Assembly (NCBI GenBank): GCA_023227835.1
Contig: JALOCI010000050.1
Location: 1 to 19,326, forward strand
From: Bacteroidales bacterium
GTDB taxonomy: Bacteria; Bacteroidota; Bacteroidia; Bacteroidales; UBA932
Direction of reading: 5' to 3'
DNA length: 19,326 bases
Below are positions 1 through 5,202 of this stretch, one piece after another (positions within the stretch are counted from its first letter, which is position 1; each line of letters opens with the position of its first letter). The notes under the pieces were generated by a model, which was not told where the DNA came from, searched no databases, and saw only the letters and a list, made by a program, of their open reading frames with translations. Position numbers and translations under genes: made by a program.

Positions 1-52
1 CATAGTGTATTATATTTTTCGGTGATTTTAGCTACCAATTCGGTTTTAGGTA

Positions 53-81
53 TTGACAAATATTATGATATGGTGTATTAT
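53..81 (+). promoter_or_regulatory. Sigma70-type promoter
   Basis: TTGACA at 53-58 and TATTAT at 76-81 are separated by exactly 17 bases in an AT-rich leader, a near-consensus housekeeping promoter. Transcription would start near 88 and read into the RHH gene at 135. The same -35 and -10 hexamers with the same spacing recur at 18135-18163. The 9-mer GTGTATTAT of the -10 region is also present at 5-13. Confidence 0.8.
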
Positions 82-119
82 GGTAGATATTACAACCATA
101 ACGGTGGTTACGATTACCA
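78..119. promoter_or_regulatory. Probable operator: dyads over the -10 and start region
   Basis: TTATGGT (78-84) and ACCATAA (95-101) form a perfect 7-bp inverted repeat around a 10-base centre, overlapping the -10 box and the likely start point. A second imperfect dyad, TGGT (105-108) to ACCA (116-119), follows at once. Short TGGT/ACCA half-sites also occur near 35 and 71. Tandem short half-sites are typical of CopG/ParD-type RHH repressors. The first gene downstream encodes such a protein, so autorepression is the natural inference. Confidence 0.55.
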
Positions 120-134
120 ACAGGGGGTTAAGCA

Positions 135-359
135 ATGCGAAAAGAAACGATTAGTTTCACGATAGACCAGGAACGGTTGGCGCTGGTGGATGCGCTGGCC
201 GATGAGCTAGAGCGCGACCGCAGTTCGACGTTACGCCAGGTGATTGACGCCGGTATCCCGGTGGTGAAGGCGGCGCAGCAGGTCCACGCGGCGCTGTTGC
301 GCGGGCCGGCGCCGGTGGGCGCGTTCCCACACGCGGACGCGGATCAGGCGGCCGCGTAA
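135..359 (+). CDS. Ribbon-helix-helix (CopG/ParD-like) DNA-binding protein
   Basis: This 74-residue protein begins with a short beta strand (KETISFTID, residues 3-11). Helix A (about 12-28) and helix B (about 29-42) follow, the usual ribbon-helix-helix order, then an Ala/Pro-rich tail. RHH proteins dimerise, and the paired N-terminal strands enter the major groove. An AGGGGG Shine-Dalgarno site lies 8 bases before the ATG. The gene directly follows a consensus promoter with dyads over the -10, so it is probably an autoregulator of the 135-1208 operon. Its stop overlaps the next start (TAATG). It could instead be an antitoxin with the 359-652 protein as partner, but that protein has no recognised toxin motif. 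Confidence 0.75.
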   Translation: MRKETISFTIDQERLALVDALADELERDRSSTLRQVIDAGIPVVKAAQQVHAALLRGPAPVGAFPHADADQAAA

Positions 360-652
360 TGGGGGCGCGGGTGAAGATGAGTCCACGGGCGTTGAATAGT
401 GAGATGTTGTTGCTCATCGAAGCGCAAGCGGACGGGGCAGAGGTCTTCACCTTGCCGGGCGACGTGGCCGCGCAGATGGCGCGGTTGGCGCGCCGGGCGC
501 TGGCGATAGCTTCTCCGTTGGAAGAGGCTCCGCCGGCGCTGCAACAGGCGACCGTAGATGCGGAGCGGCTGGCGCTGTGGGATGCGGCGCGCCAAACGGT
601 GCGCTTTTTCTCGCCGGAACAATGCGAAGCGCTGCGGCGGGCGCTGGGGTAA
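359..652 (+). CDS. Hypothetical protein, 97 residues
   Basis: Not recognised. The predicted product is mostly helical, with a basic N-terminus (GARVKMSPRA), an acidic centre (about 20-35) and helices at about 38-52 and 65-95. It has no membrane segment or metal motif. The start codon overlaps the RHH stop (TAATG), implying translational coupling. ATG 377, preceded by a purine-rich stretch, is an alternative start giving 91 residues. Its position right after an RHH gene makes it a possible partner of that regulator; this rests on context only. Confidence 0.55.
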   Translation: MGARVKMSPRALNSEMLLLIEAQADGAEVFTLPGDVAAQMARLARRALAIASPLEEAPPALQQATVDAERLALWDAARQTVRFFSPEQCEALRRALG

Positions 653-654
653 CA

Positions 655-1077
655 ATGGCGCTGCACAACGAGACGGGCAAGCTCGGCGAGGCGCTGGTGC
701 GCGCGATTCTGGCGCAGGCCGGGCCGGTGGAGCACAGCGCGGTGGCCGATGTGCGGTTTGCCGGGTTGGAGATCGAGGTCAAGGCCGGCGGGCCGTGTCG
801 CTACAGCAAGGCGGCGTATCTGGGCTATCAATTCAGCCTGGAGCGCCAGGGGCACAGCACGCTGACGGCGGACGTGCTCGTGCTGGTGGCCTTCGACGCG
901 GGACGGACGCGCGCGACCTACTTCGTGATTCCCGCGGCGGAGATCGCCGGGCGGAAGAAGTTGGCGCTGCCGACGACGCGCCCAGAACACTATCAGGGGC
1001 AATGGGCGCAATGGCGCGACCGCTGGGAAACGCTGGCGGAAGTGGCGGCGGCGAAGGGGGAACGATGGGTGATTTAG
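655..1077 (+). CDS. PD-(D/E)XK nuclease-like protein (candidate)
   Basis: This 140-residue protein has the pattern of a small restriction-fold nuclease. An N-terminal helix carries Glu12 (TGKLGEALV), followed by Asp32 (ADVRF) and an E41-V-K43 motif in GLEIEVKAG. This D-x8-ExK spacing matches the metal-binding core of Holliday-junction resolvases, group I intron endonuclease-like proteins and some restriction enzymes. A C-terminal region rich in Trp/Arg follows. The start at 655 was chosen because it lies two bases after the previous stop; the upstream in-frame ATG at 577 lies inside the preceding gene. The motif is short, so this is a fold-level prediction. Confidence 0.55.
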   Translation: MALHNETGKLGEALVRAILAQAGPVEHSAVADVRFAGLEIEVKAGGPCRYSKAAYLGYQFSLERQGHSTLTADVLVLVAFDAGRTRATYFVIPAAEIAGRKKLALPTTRPEHYQGQWAQWRDRWETLAEVAAAKGERWVI

Positions 1078-1208
1078 GTGGAGCGCTGTGCCTGGGGGCT
1101 CTAGGGCTGGGCTGCGCGCTGGTGCTGTTGATGATGGCGGGGTGTTTGGATATCACCGCCAAATTGGATGATGATGAAGAACGCCGGGACGGGACGCGGC
1201 GTTCGTAG
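1065..1208 (+). CDS. Small single-span membrane protein, 47 residues
   Basis: ATG 1065 is preceded by AAGGGGG. It opens a 47-residue frame with one hydrophobic segment (about residues 3-27, ending LMMAGC) and a highly charged tail (DDDEERRDGTRR). The gene overlaps the end of the nuclease-like gene by 13 bases. The MAGC could serve as a lipobox, but there is no basic residue before the hydrophobic stretch, so a plain membrane anchor is more likely. No function can be assigned. Confidence 0.45.
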   Translation: MGDLGGALCLGALGLGCALVLLMMAGCLDITAKLDDDEERRDGTRRS

Positions 1209-1209
1209 A

Positions 1210-1248
1210 TAAAAAAAGGGGGTCGCCAGGGGGCAAGCCCGACGACCC
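1210..1248 (-). terminator. Rho-independent terminator, minus orientation
   Basis: GGGTCG (1220-1225) pairs with CGACCC (1243-1248), with an inner GGG/CCC pairing. On the minus strand the stem is followed by a run of seven T (plus-strand A run 1211-1217). It shares the CGCCAGGGGG and AAGCC core of the terminator at 18046-18081. No minus-strand gene is evident to its right, so it may block antisense transcription from the recombinase region or act as a leader hairpin. Confidence 0.4.
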
Positions 1249-1278
1249 ATTGCTATGAAACTCCCGCAGGAGCTAGAC

Positions 1279-2301
1279 ATGACTATTGTAGCTGAAGTAT
1301 CCGTAGAAGTCAAGAATGACACAACGTTGAGCGTGCCGTGGGTCGTTGCCGGTGATCCGGCGCTGGTCGAGGCCTTTGTCACCTATCTCCGGGCTCAGGA
1401 CCGCAGCGCGGCCACGATCCGGGGCTATCGCATCGGGGTCGAGACGTTCCAGACCTGGTTCGAGCAGACGACGGGCCAGGCGCTCGCGCCTGCGTTGATC
1501 ACGCCCCTCGATGTGCGCGCTTTCAAGGCGCATCTACAGAAGTCCCTCAAGGCGAACTCCGTCAATCACTACCTCGCCGGCCTGCGCGCGTTCTGCGCGT
1601 GGGCGCTGGCCTCAGGTAAGGCGGAGCACAATCCCGTGACCAACATCAAGCTGGTGAAGCAAGCCGGCTGCGCGCCGAAGTGGCTGACGCGGACGGAGCA
1701 ATTCGCATTGCTGCGCGCCACCGAGCAGGCGGTGCAGTTGGGCGAGTTGCGGGCGAAGGGTAACGCGACGGCGCCGAGCGCGGTCTGGCCCAAGCGCGAC
1801 CGGGCGATTATCCGGTTATTGTTGGCCGCCGGGCTGCGGCTCAGCGAGGCCGCGGCGCTACGCCTGGCGGACGTGGAGATCAAGCCCCGGTCCGGCGTGG
1901 TGACGGTGCGGCAAGGAAAGGGCAACAAGCGCCGCGTGGTGCCGTTGAACGCCGATGCGCGCAAGGCGGTGAGTGAGTGGTTGGACGTGCGCCCCCTCTC
2001 AATCCCCCCCAGCGGGGGGGAGGAGGTAACGGCGCTATTTGTGAGCCAGAAGGGCGGGGCCTTGAGCGCGCGGGCAATGGCGGAGGTGGTCACCGGATTG
2101 GGAGCGAAGGCCGGTCTGGAGGGGCTGCATCCACACCTGCTGCGCCACAGTTGCGCGAAGAACCTGGTGGATCAGGGGATCGGCATCGAGAAGGTGGCGA
2201 TGATCCTGGGTCACGAGAGCCTGGAGACCACGCGGCTGTACACGATGCCGAGTGAGGCTGACTTGCAGGCGGCGGTCGAGGCCACCTGCTGGGAGGATTA
2301 G
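1279..2301 (+). CDS. Tyrosine recombinase / integrase (XerC/D-like), first copy
   Basis: A 340-residue phage-integrase-family recombinase that cuts and rejoins DNA through a 3'-phosphotyrosine. The N-terminal SAM-like core-binding domain covers about 27-115 and the catalytic domain about 130-325. Visible catalytic residues are Arg187 (AGLRLSE), Lys214 (QGKGNKRR), His286 and Arg289 (HLLRH), His312 (LGHES) and Tyr321 (TRLYTMP), a complete set. ATG 1279 is preferred because AGGAG (1268-1272) lies 6 bases before it; ATG 1255 has no such site. Residues about 239-249 (PLSIPPSGGEE) are coded by a C7/G7 palindrome that looks inserted. A tRNA and a probable structured RNA follow, and a second recombinase lies 0.9 kb downstream. 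Confidence 0.92.
   Translation: MTIVAEVSVEVKNDTTLSVPWVVAGDPALVEAFVTYLRAQDRSAATIRGYRIGVETFQTWFEQTTGQALAPALITPLDVRAFKAHLQKSLKANSVNHYLAGLRAFCAWALASGKAEHNPVTNIKLVKQAGCAPKWLTRTEQFALLRATEQAVQLGELRAKGNATAPSAVWPKRDRAIIRLLLAAGLRLSEAAALRLADVEIKPRSGVVTVRQGKGNKRRVVPLNADARKAVSEWLDVRPLSIPPSGGEEVTALFVSQKGGALSARAMAEVVTGLGAKAGLEGLHPHLLRHSCAKNLVDQGIGIEKVAMILGHESLETTRLYTMPSEADLQAAVEATCWED
1992..2025. repeat. C7-AGC-G7 palindrome inserted in a recombinase gene
   Basis: TCCCCCCC (2003-2010), AGC and GGGGGGGA (2014-2021) form a perfect 8-bp palindrome inside the recombinase gene. A CCCCCTCTCAA segment precedes it and AGGAGG follows. The codons encode a low-complexity Pro/Ser/Gly/Glu loop between the WLDVRP helix and the ALFVS strand. 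This resembles small REP-like palindromes that can sit in frame in surface loops. Confidence 0.5.
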
Positions 2302-2399
2302 CTGTACTGTTAAGGCGCGTTAATAGTCGTTTAGTCGGGTAGTCGAGTAGTTAAGGGCGACAGACGAGGGAGTTAGGACGTGGAATTTTCAGCAGTTAA
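2302..2399. other. Intergenic leader with TAGTCG repeats
   Basis: Non-coding. TAGTCG occurs three times with an exact 8-base period (2324, 2332, 2340), followed by a degenerate AGTAG. The stretch is AT-richer than its surroundings. I see no convincing promoter, so the tRNA that follows may be cut from a longer transcript. The repeats could be recombinase arm-binding sites, given the gene just upstream; this is speculative. Confidence 0.4.
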
Positions 2400-2699
2400 G
2401 CCGGAGATGCTCAAGAGGATGAGCGCCTGTATCGTAAACAGGAGGATGCGCGTTCGAGTCGCGCCTCCGGCTCTGTGGGCAGCGCGCGACAACGGACCGA
2501 GCCCCAGCCCCATTCAGCGGCTTGGCGCGTTGGCCCACCCTGGCAGCACCTCCTTACTGCCAGGCACGGACGGAGCGCAAGGCGTGGCGCGGCGAAGATC
2601 GGTGGTAGGGTGGACGAGCGCCTGGGGCTGTTGCCGATCACTGAAGGCCCCGGTGGGATGTTCCCGTCCCGCAGTCCGTGATTCTATTGTTAAGGTGCG
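2308..2699. repeat. Imperfect 12-bp direct repeat bracketing the tRNA/ncRNA module
   Basis: TGTTAAGGCGCG (2308-2319) and TGTTAAGGTGCG (2688-2699) match at 11 of 12 bases and enclose the tRNA and most of the structured region. The second copy overlaps the 16S-like stretch. Their placement between two tyrosine recombinase genes fits core-type crossover sites, but the match is short and may be accidental. Confidence 0.3.
2400..2472 (+). tRNA. tRNA-Thr (anticodon CGT)
   Basis: A 73-base cloverleaf with perfect arms. The acceptor is GCCGGAG (2400-2406) with CTCCGGC (2465-2471). The D stem is GCTC/GAGC. The anticodon stem is CCTGT/ACAGG around loop ATCGTAA, with anticodon CGT at 2433-2435. The T stem is GCGCG/CGCGC around TTCGAGT. 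CGT reads ACG (Thr), and G1-C72, C2-G71, G35 and U36 agree with known ThrRS identity elements. No CCA is encoded. Oddly, position 8 is A instead of the near-universal U and position 21 is U instead of A. These two bases normally meet in the tRNA core, so the pair may have co-varied. Mobile elements often carry such accessory tRNAs. Confidence 0.85.
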
Positions 2700-2733
2700 G
2701 CTGGATCATTTAGGCTCAGTATAGGACATAATT
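2473..2733 (+). ncRNA. Candidate structured RNA with anti-Shine-Dalgarno loop and 16S 3'-end match
   Basis: No coding frame is credible here. CCTGGCAG (2539-2546) and CTGCCAGG (2557-2564) form an 8-bp stem. Its ten-base loop CACCTCCTTA is the anti-Shine-Dalgarno tail of bacterial 16S rRNA. AAGGTGCGGCTGGATCA at 2692-2708 equals the 17 bases that precede the CCUCC tail in many 16S rRNAs (the 3' half of helix 45). Other pairings are AGCCCCAG (2500-2507) with CTGGGGCT (2622-2629), CCACC (2535-2539) with GGTGG (2601-2605), GATCGG (2597-2602) with CCGATC (2634-2639), and CCGCA (2669-2673) with TGCGG (2696-2700). Not all can coexist. It may be processed from one transcript with the tRNA; its ends are unknown. 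Confidence 0.5.
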
Positions 2734-3201
2734 ATGATCGAGATGCAATTATCTGTAGATTTTATGTTGATTGGGCGCTGTTTGCTCGCGTTTCTGTGGG
2801 GCATCGGGCTGGCGTGCTTCCTGCAATTCAGCCGCATCGGGCAGTACATCGCCACCGCGCGCACGTGGATTAGTGTTGTGATCGGGGTGGGGGTAGACCT
2901 GCTCCTGGGGATCGGCGCGGCGTGGTGGGTAATGTGGCTGGTGGTCGCCTTGTCGAGCCTGGGGGTTATCACCCGGTCGTTGTTCAACGAGCACAACGAG
3001 GCCGAACCGGCATTGAACCGGTATCGCACCAAATGGCAGATGGAGGACACCATCGACTGCTGCGGAAGCATCATCGGCCTGCTCACGGACGCGCTGGAAG
3101 CTGAATCGGCAGACAAGTCGCTGGCGCAGGTGAGCAAGGCGCTGGCAAAGGCGCACAACGCACTACGTTTGATGACGGAGGCCCGGTATGGACGAAAGTA
3201 G
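2734..3201 (+). CDS. Membrane protein with helical cytoplasmic tail, 155 residues
   Basis: Not recognised. Hydrophobic segments lie at about 11-31 and 44-79; the second is long enough for two spans. A soluble, mainly helical tail (about 82-155) contains a Cys-Cys pair (DTIDCCGS) and an amphipathic stretch at about 110-150. ATG 2734 has AGGA 7 bases upstream; ATG 2743 is a possible alternative. The 3' end overlaps the second recombinase by 14 bases, so the two are co-translated. A holin-like or accessory membrane role is conceivable, but nothing in the sequence settles it. Confidence 0.7.
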   Translation: MIEMQLSVDFMLIGRCLLAFLWGIGLACFLQFSRIGQYIATARTWISVVIGVGVDLLLGIGAAWWVMWLVVALSSLGVITRSLFNEHNEAEPALNRYRTKWQMEDTIDCCGSIIGLLTDALEAESADKSLAQVSKALAKAHNALRLMTEARYGRK

Positions 3202-4369
3202 ACAGTATGCGATAGACGATAGCCGGGAGACGGCGCAGGCAAACGTAACGAGCATGGTATGGGTCGTCGCGCCGGCGGACGACAGCAACGCGCTACTGGC
3301 AGAGTATGAGTCCTGGATCGGGCGGAACGTGGCGCTGCGCAAACGGGCGCCCTCTCCGGAGACGGTGCGCGGCTATATGGGCGAAGGCCGGCAGTTCCTC
3401 GCCTGGCTGGCGCGGAACGAACCGGCGACGCCGTTGCGCGCGGTGACGCCGGACGTGGCGCGAGAATACGTCGCCTGGCTGACCGGCGGCGGGCACGGCG
3501 CGGCGCAGGCCGGGTCACGCCGTCCACGGGATTGGCAGGGCGGGCAGTACACGCCGGCCACCATCCAGCGCAAGCTGGCCGGGCTGAAGAGCTTCTTCAA
3601 GTTCGCGCGCGCGCGCGGCTACGTCGAGGGCGATCCGCTGGCCGACGGTGAAGGTATCCGCACGCCGGAGGCGCACGAGCACAAGACCGAGCAAATCAAG
3701 GCGCTCACCCAGGAGCAGGCCGTCAAGCTGCTGCGCGCGGTAAACAGCGCGGCAGCCAGGGCGACCAGCCCGGACAAGCAAAACGCGGCCCTGCGTGACA
3801 AGGCGATGATCAGCCTGATGATGTTACAGGGCTTGCGCGTGATCGAGGTGCAGCGCTTGAGCCTGGTGGACTACACGCCCAACGTGTGGGGCGACCAAGG
3901 GACGTTGAAATTGCACGGCAAGGGCGACAAACACCGGACGGTGGTGCTGCGCCCGGAGATGCAGCAGGTGCTCAACACATGGCTGGCGCGCCGCGAGCTG
4001 TATCGCCCCGAGGATGACGCGCTCTTCGTGAGCCTGCACCCGGCGCAGAGCGAGACGAGTGGCCACCGCTTGCAGCGGATGTCGCGCCGGTCCATCCGGG
4101 CGCGCGTGGATCGGTATCTCGACGCCGCCGGGCTGAAGGACACGGGGATTTCCTGCCACGCCCTGCGCCATACCTACGCGACGGAGATCGTCGCGGCGGC
4201 GCGGCGCAGCGGCCAGGAAGTGGACCGGGAGGGTTTGGCGCGCTCGATGGGGCATAGCGACATCAGCATCGCGGAGATCTACATCGACTACGTCGATATG
4301 TTCGCCAAGAACCCCAGCGCGCCGCTGATGGGCATCCTGCGCGAGGCGGATGGGGGGAGCGAGCGATGA
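3188..4369 (+). CDS. Tyrosine recombinase / integrase (XerC/D-like), second copy
   Basis: A 393-residue site-specific recombinase. The SAM-like domain spans about 35-145 and the catalytic domain about 170-375. Catalytic residues are Arg217 (LQGLRVIE), Lys245 (LHGKGDKHR), His324 and Arg327 (CHALRHTY), His356 (SMGHSD) and Tyr365 (AEIYIDY; Tyr368 is the alternative). GGAGG (3177-3181) lies 6 bases before the ATG. It is not a duplicate of the first recombinase: the linkers and C-terminus differ. The first 20 codons are rich in TAGACG/GAGACGG-type motifs also seen elsewhere in the window. Two integrases around an RNA module suggest separate roles, such as integration versus dimer resolution. Confidence 0.92.
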   Translation: MDESRQYAIDDSRETAQANVTSMVWVVAPADDSNALLAEYESWIGRNVALRKRAPSPETVRGYMGEGRQFLAWLARNEPATPLRAVTPDVAREYVAWLTGGGHGAAQAGSRRPRDWQGGQYTPATIQRKLAGLKSFFKFARARGYVEGDPLADGEGIRTPEAHEHKTEQIKALTQEQAVKLLRAVNSAAARATSPDKQNAALRDKAMISLMMLQGLRVIEVQRLSLVDYTPNVWGDQGTLKLHGKGDKHRTVVLRPEMQQVLNTWLARRELYRPEDDALFVSLHPAQSETSGHRLQRMSRRSIRARVDRYLDAAGLKDTGISCHALRHTYATEIVAAARRSGQEVDREGLARSMGHSDISIAEIYIDYVDMFAKNPSAPLMGILREADGGSER

Positions 4370-4755
4370 CCGTCAGCCAATGGCCGTATTTGTGCCTTAT
4401 CGTTGAGCGCGACGACGCAGGATACCGGGCACGCCCGTTCTGCACCGTCTATGCGCCCGATGGCGAGCGCGCGTCCATCATTGCGTCACTGGCGTATCCA
4501 GACTTGTACTTTGTAGCGAGCGGGCGTTCGACCTGGTTTCGCTTTGAGCGCCAGAGGGCGCAGGGTTTGCCTTGCTTGAATGAGGATGAGAGACCCGGAG
4601 GGAGAAATGCAGACATACGAGGTGGTAGCGCGGGTGCGGTTGATCGTGGATGCAGACAACGCGGACAAGGCGTTGGCGCTGGCGCAGCAGGCCATACAGG
4701 CGGCGCGGGGGGTAGAGGAGTACCGGTGGGTACGCTTGCAGGAGGTGACCGATGA
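4366..4755 (+). CDS. Hypothetical protein; C-terminal third doubtful
   Basis: The ATG overlaps the recombinase stop (ATGA). The first 72 residues or so look like real protein (strand-rich, WPYLCLIVERDD, then a TVYAPDG turn). After about residue 75 the translation becomes Gly/Arg-rich low complexity, while the 4607-4813 frame gives normal-looking protein over the same bases. A lost stop or small indel near 4580-4605 is likely; another frame has TGA at 4577-4579. The frame's own stop overlaps ATG 4752 of the lipoprotein. Function unknown. Confidence 0.5.
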   Translation: MTVSQWPYLCLIVERDDAGYRARPFCTVYAPDGERASIIASLAYPDLYFVASGRSTWFRFERQRAQGLPCLNEDERPGGRNADIRGGSAGAVDRGCRQRGQGVGAGAAGHTGGAGGRGVPVGTLAGGDR

Positions 4756-4813
4756 AGGTTTGGGGGCGGATAGGCCTACTCTTCCTTTTGGTTTGTATCG
4801 TGACCGGTTGTGA
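4607..4813 (+). CDS. Hypothetical small protein, 68 residues
   Basis: ATG 4607 is preceded by GGAGGGAGAA, a strong ribosome site. The product starts with a strand (TYEVVARVRLIVDA), then a helix (NADKALALAQQAIQAA) and another strand (EYRWVRLQEV), a beta-alpha-beta layout seen in many small phage and plasmid proteins. It overlaps the doubtful end of the preceding gene in another frame, and its own last 21 codons overlap the lipoprotein gene. No family recognised. Confidence 0.55.
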   Translation: MQTYEVVARVRLIVDADNADKALALAQQAIQAARGVEEYRWVRLQEVTDEGLGADRPTLPFGLYRDRL

Positions 4814-4883
4814 CGAGGGGCGCAAGATGGAGCGCGAGGCACGCCGGAACACGGTGCAGATGGCGCAGATGGAAGGCCGGTAA
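4752..4883 (+). CDS. Small lipoprotein, 43 residues
   Basis: GGAGG (4741-4745) lies 6 bases before ATG 4752. The product has a textbook lipoprotein signal: a basic start (MKVWGR), a hydrophobic core (IGLLFLLVCIV) and the lipobox VTGC with Cys20 as the lipidation site. A short charged helical tail follows (about 24-43). Its start overlaps the stop of the 4366-4755 frame (ATGA). Small lipoproteins next to DNA-mobility genes may act in entry exclusion or lysis; here that is only a contextual guess. Confidence 0.55.
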   Translation: MKVWGRIGLLFLLVCIVTGCDEGRKMEREARRNTVQMAQMEGR

Positions 4884-4946
4884 GGCGGTTTTAGATTTGC
4901 TTCCGATAATACCGATATGCGGAAGGGATTTTTCAGGGAGGCGACA

Positions 4947-5192
4947 ATGAGCGGAGTTACGGGTTTGGTGTGCGCGGGGTGCGGTCAGGTCGTCGGGGTG
5001 ATCAACTCCGCGGCGCTGGAGGCAATGTTGGAAGACGGCGAGGCGTATGTGTGCCGGCAGTGTATGGATCGTGCGGACATCGAGGCGGTGCCGGAAGCGC
5101 AGCGCCCGGAGCACTACGCACACCAGGTTGCCCGGACAATGCTGGATGCGATGCTGGCGCAGGAACCGTCATCTATAAACGTTTACGGATAG
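4947..5192 (+). CDS. Zinc-ribbon-like small protein, 81 residues
   Basis: Two CxxC pairs, Cys9/Cys12 (VCAGCGQ) and Cys36/Cys39 (VCRQCMD), are separated by 23 residues that carry a helix. This is a four-cysteine zinc-binding arrangement. A helical tail follows (about 55-75). ATG 4947 is chosen because AGGGAGG (4935-4941) sits 5 bases upstream; ATG 4917 has no such site. The gene lies 10 bases before the ParB-like gene and is probably the first gene of that operon. Role unknown; DNA, RNA or protein binding are all possible. Confidence 0.65.
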   Translation: MSGVTGLVCAGCGQVVGVINSAALEAMLEDGEAYVCRQCMDRADIEAVPEAQRPEHYAHQVARTMLDAMLAQEPSSINVYG

Positions 5193-5202
5193 GAGCAGGC
5201 AA

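Noticed and set aside
157..1011. Long open frame on the minus strand (284 codons)
   Set aside because: Arg/Pro/His-rich low-complexity translation, antisense to four plausible plus-strand genes; a by-product of high GC.
558..1064. Upstream extension of the small membrane protein frame
   Set aside because: Gly/Arg/Ala-rich noise antiphase to the nuclease-like gene; real coding in this frame begins at ATG 1065.
2411..2641. Minus-strand gene using TAAGGAGGTG (complement of 2547-2556) as ribosome site
   Set aside because: No start codon at proper spacing, and the frame would run antisense through a perfect tRNA; kept only as an alternative explanation for the anti-SD match.
2380..2724. Plus-strand open frame of 114 codons over the tRNA
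   Set aside because: Coincides with the tRNA and structured region, has no ribosome site and reads as random residues.
4900..4925. CTTCCG/CGGAAG hairpin as a terminator before the zinc-ribbon gene
   Set aside because: Only 6 bp with a 14-base loop and it lies within 25 bases of the next start; too weak to call.
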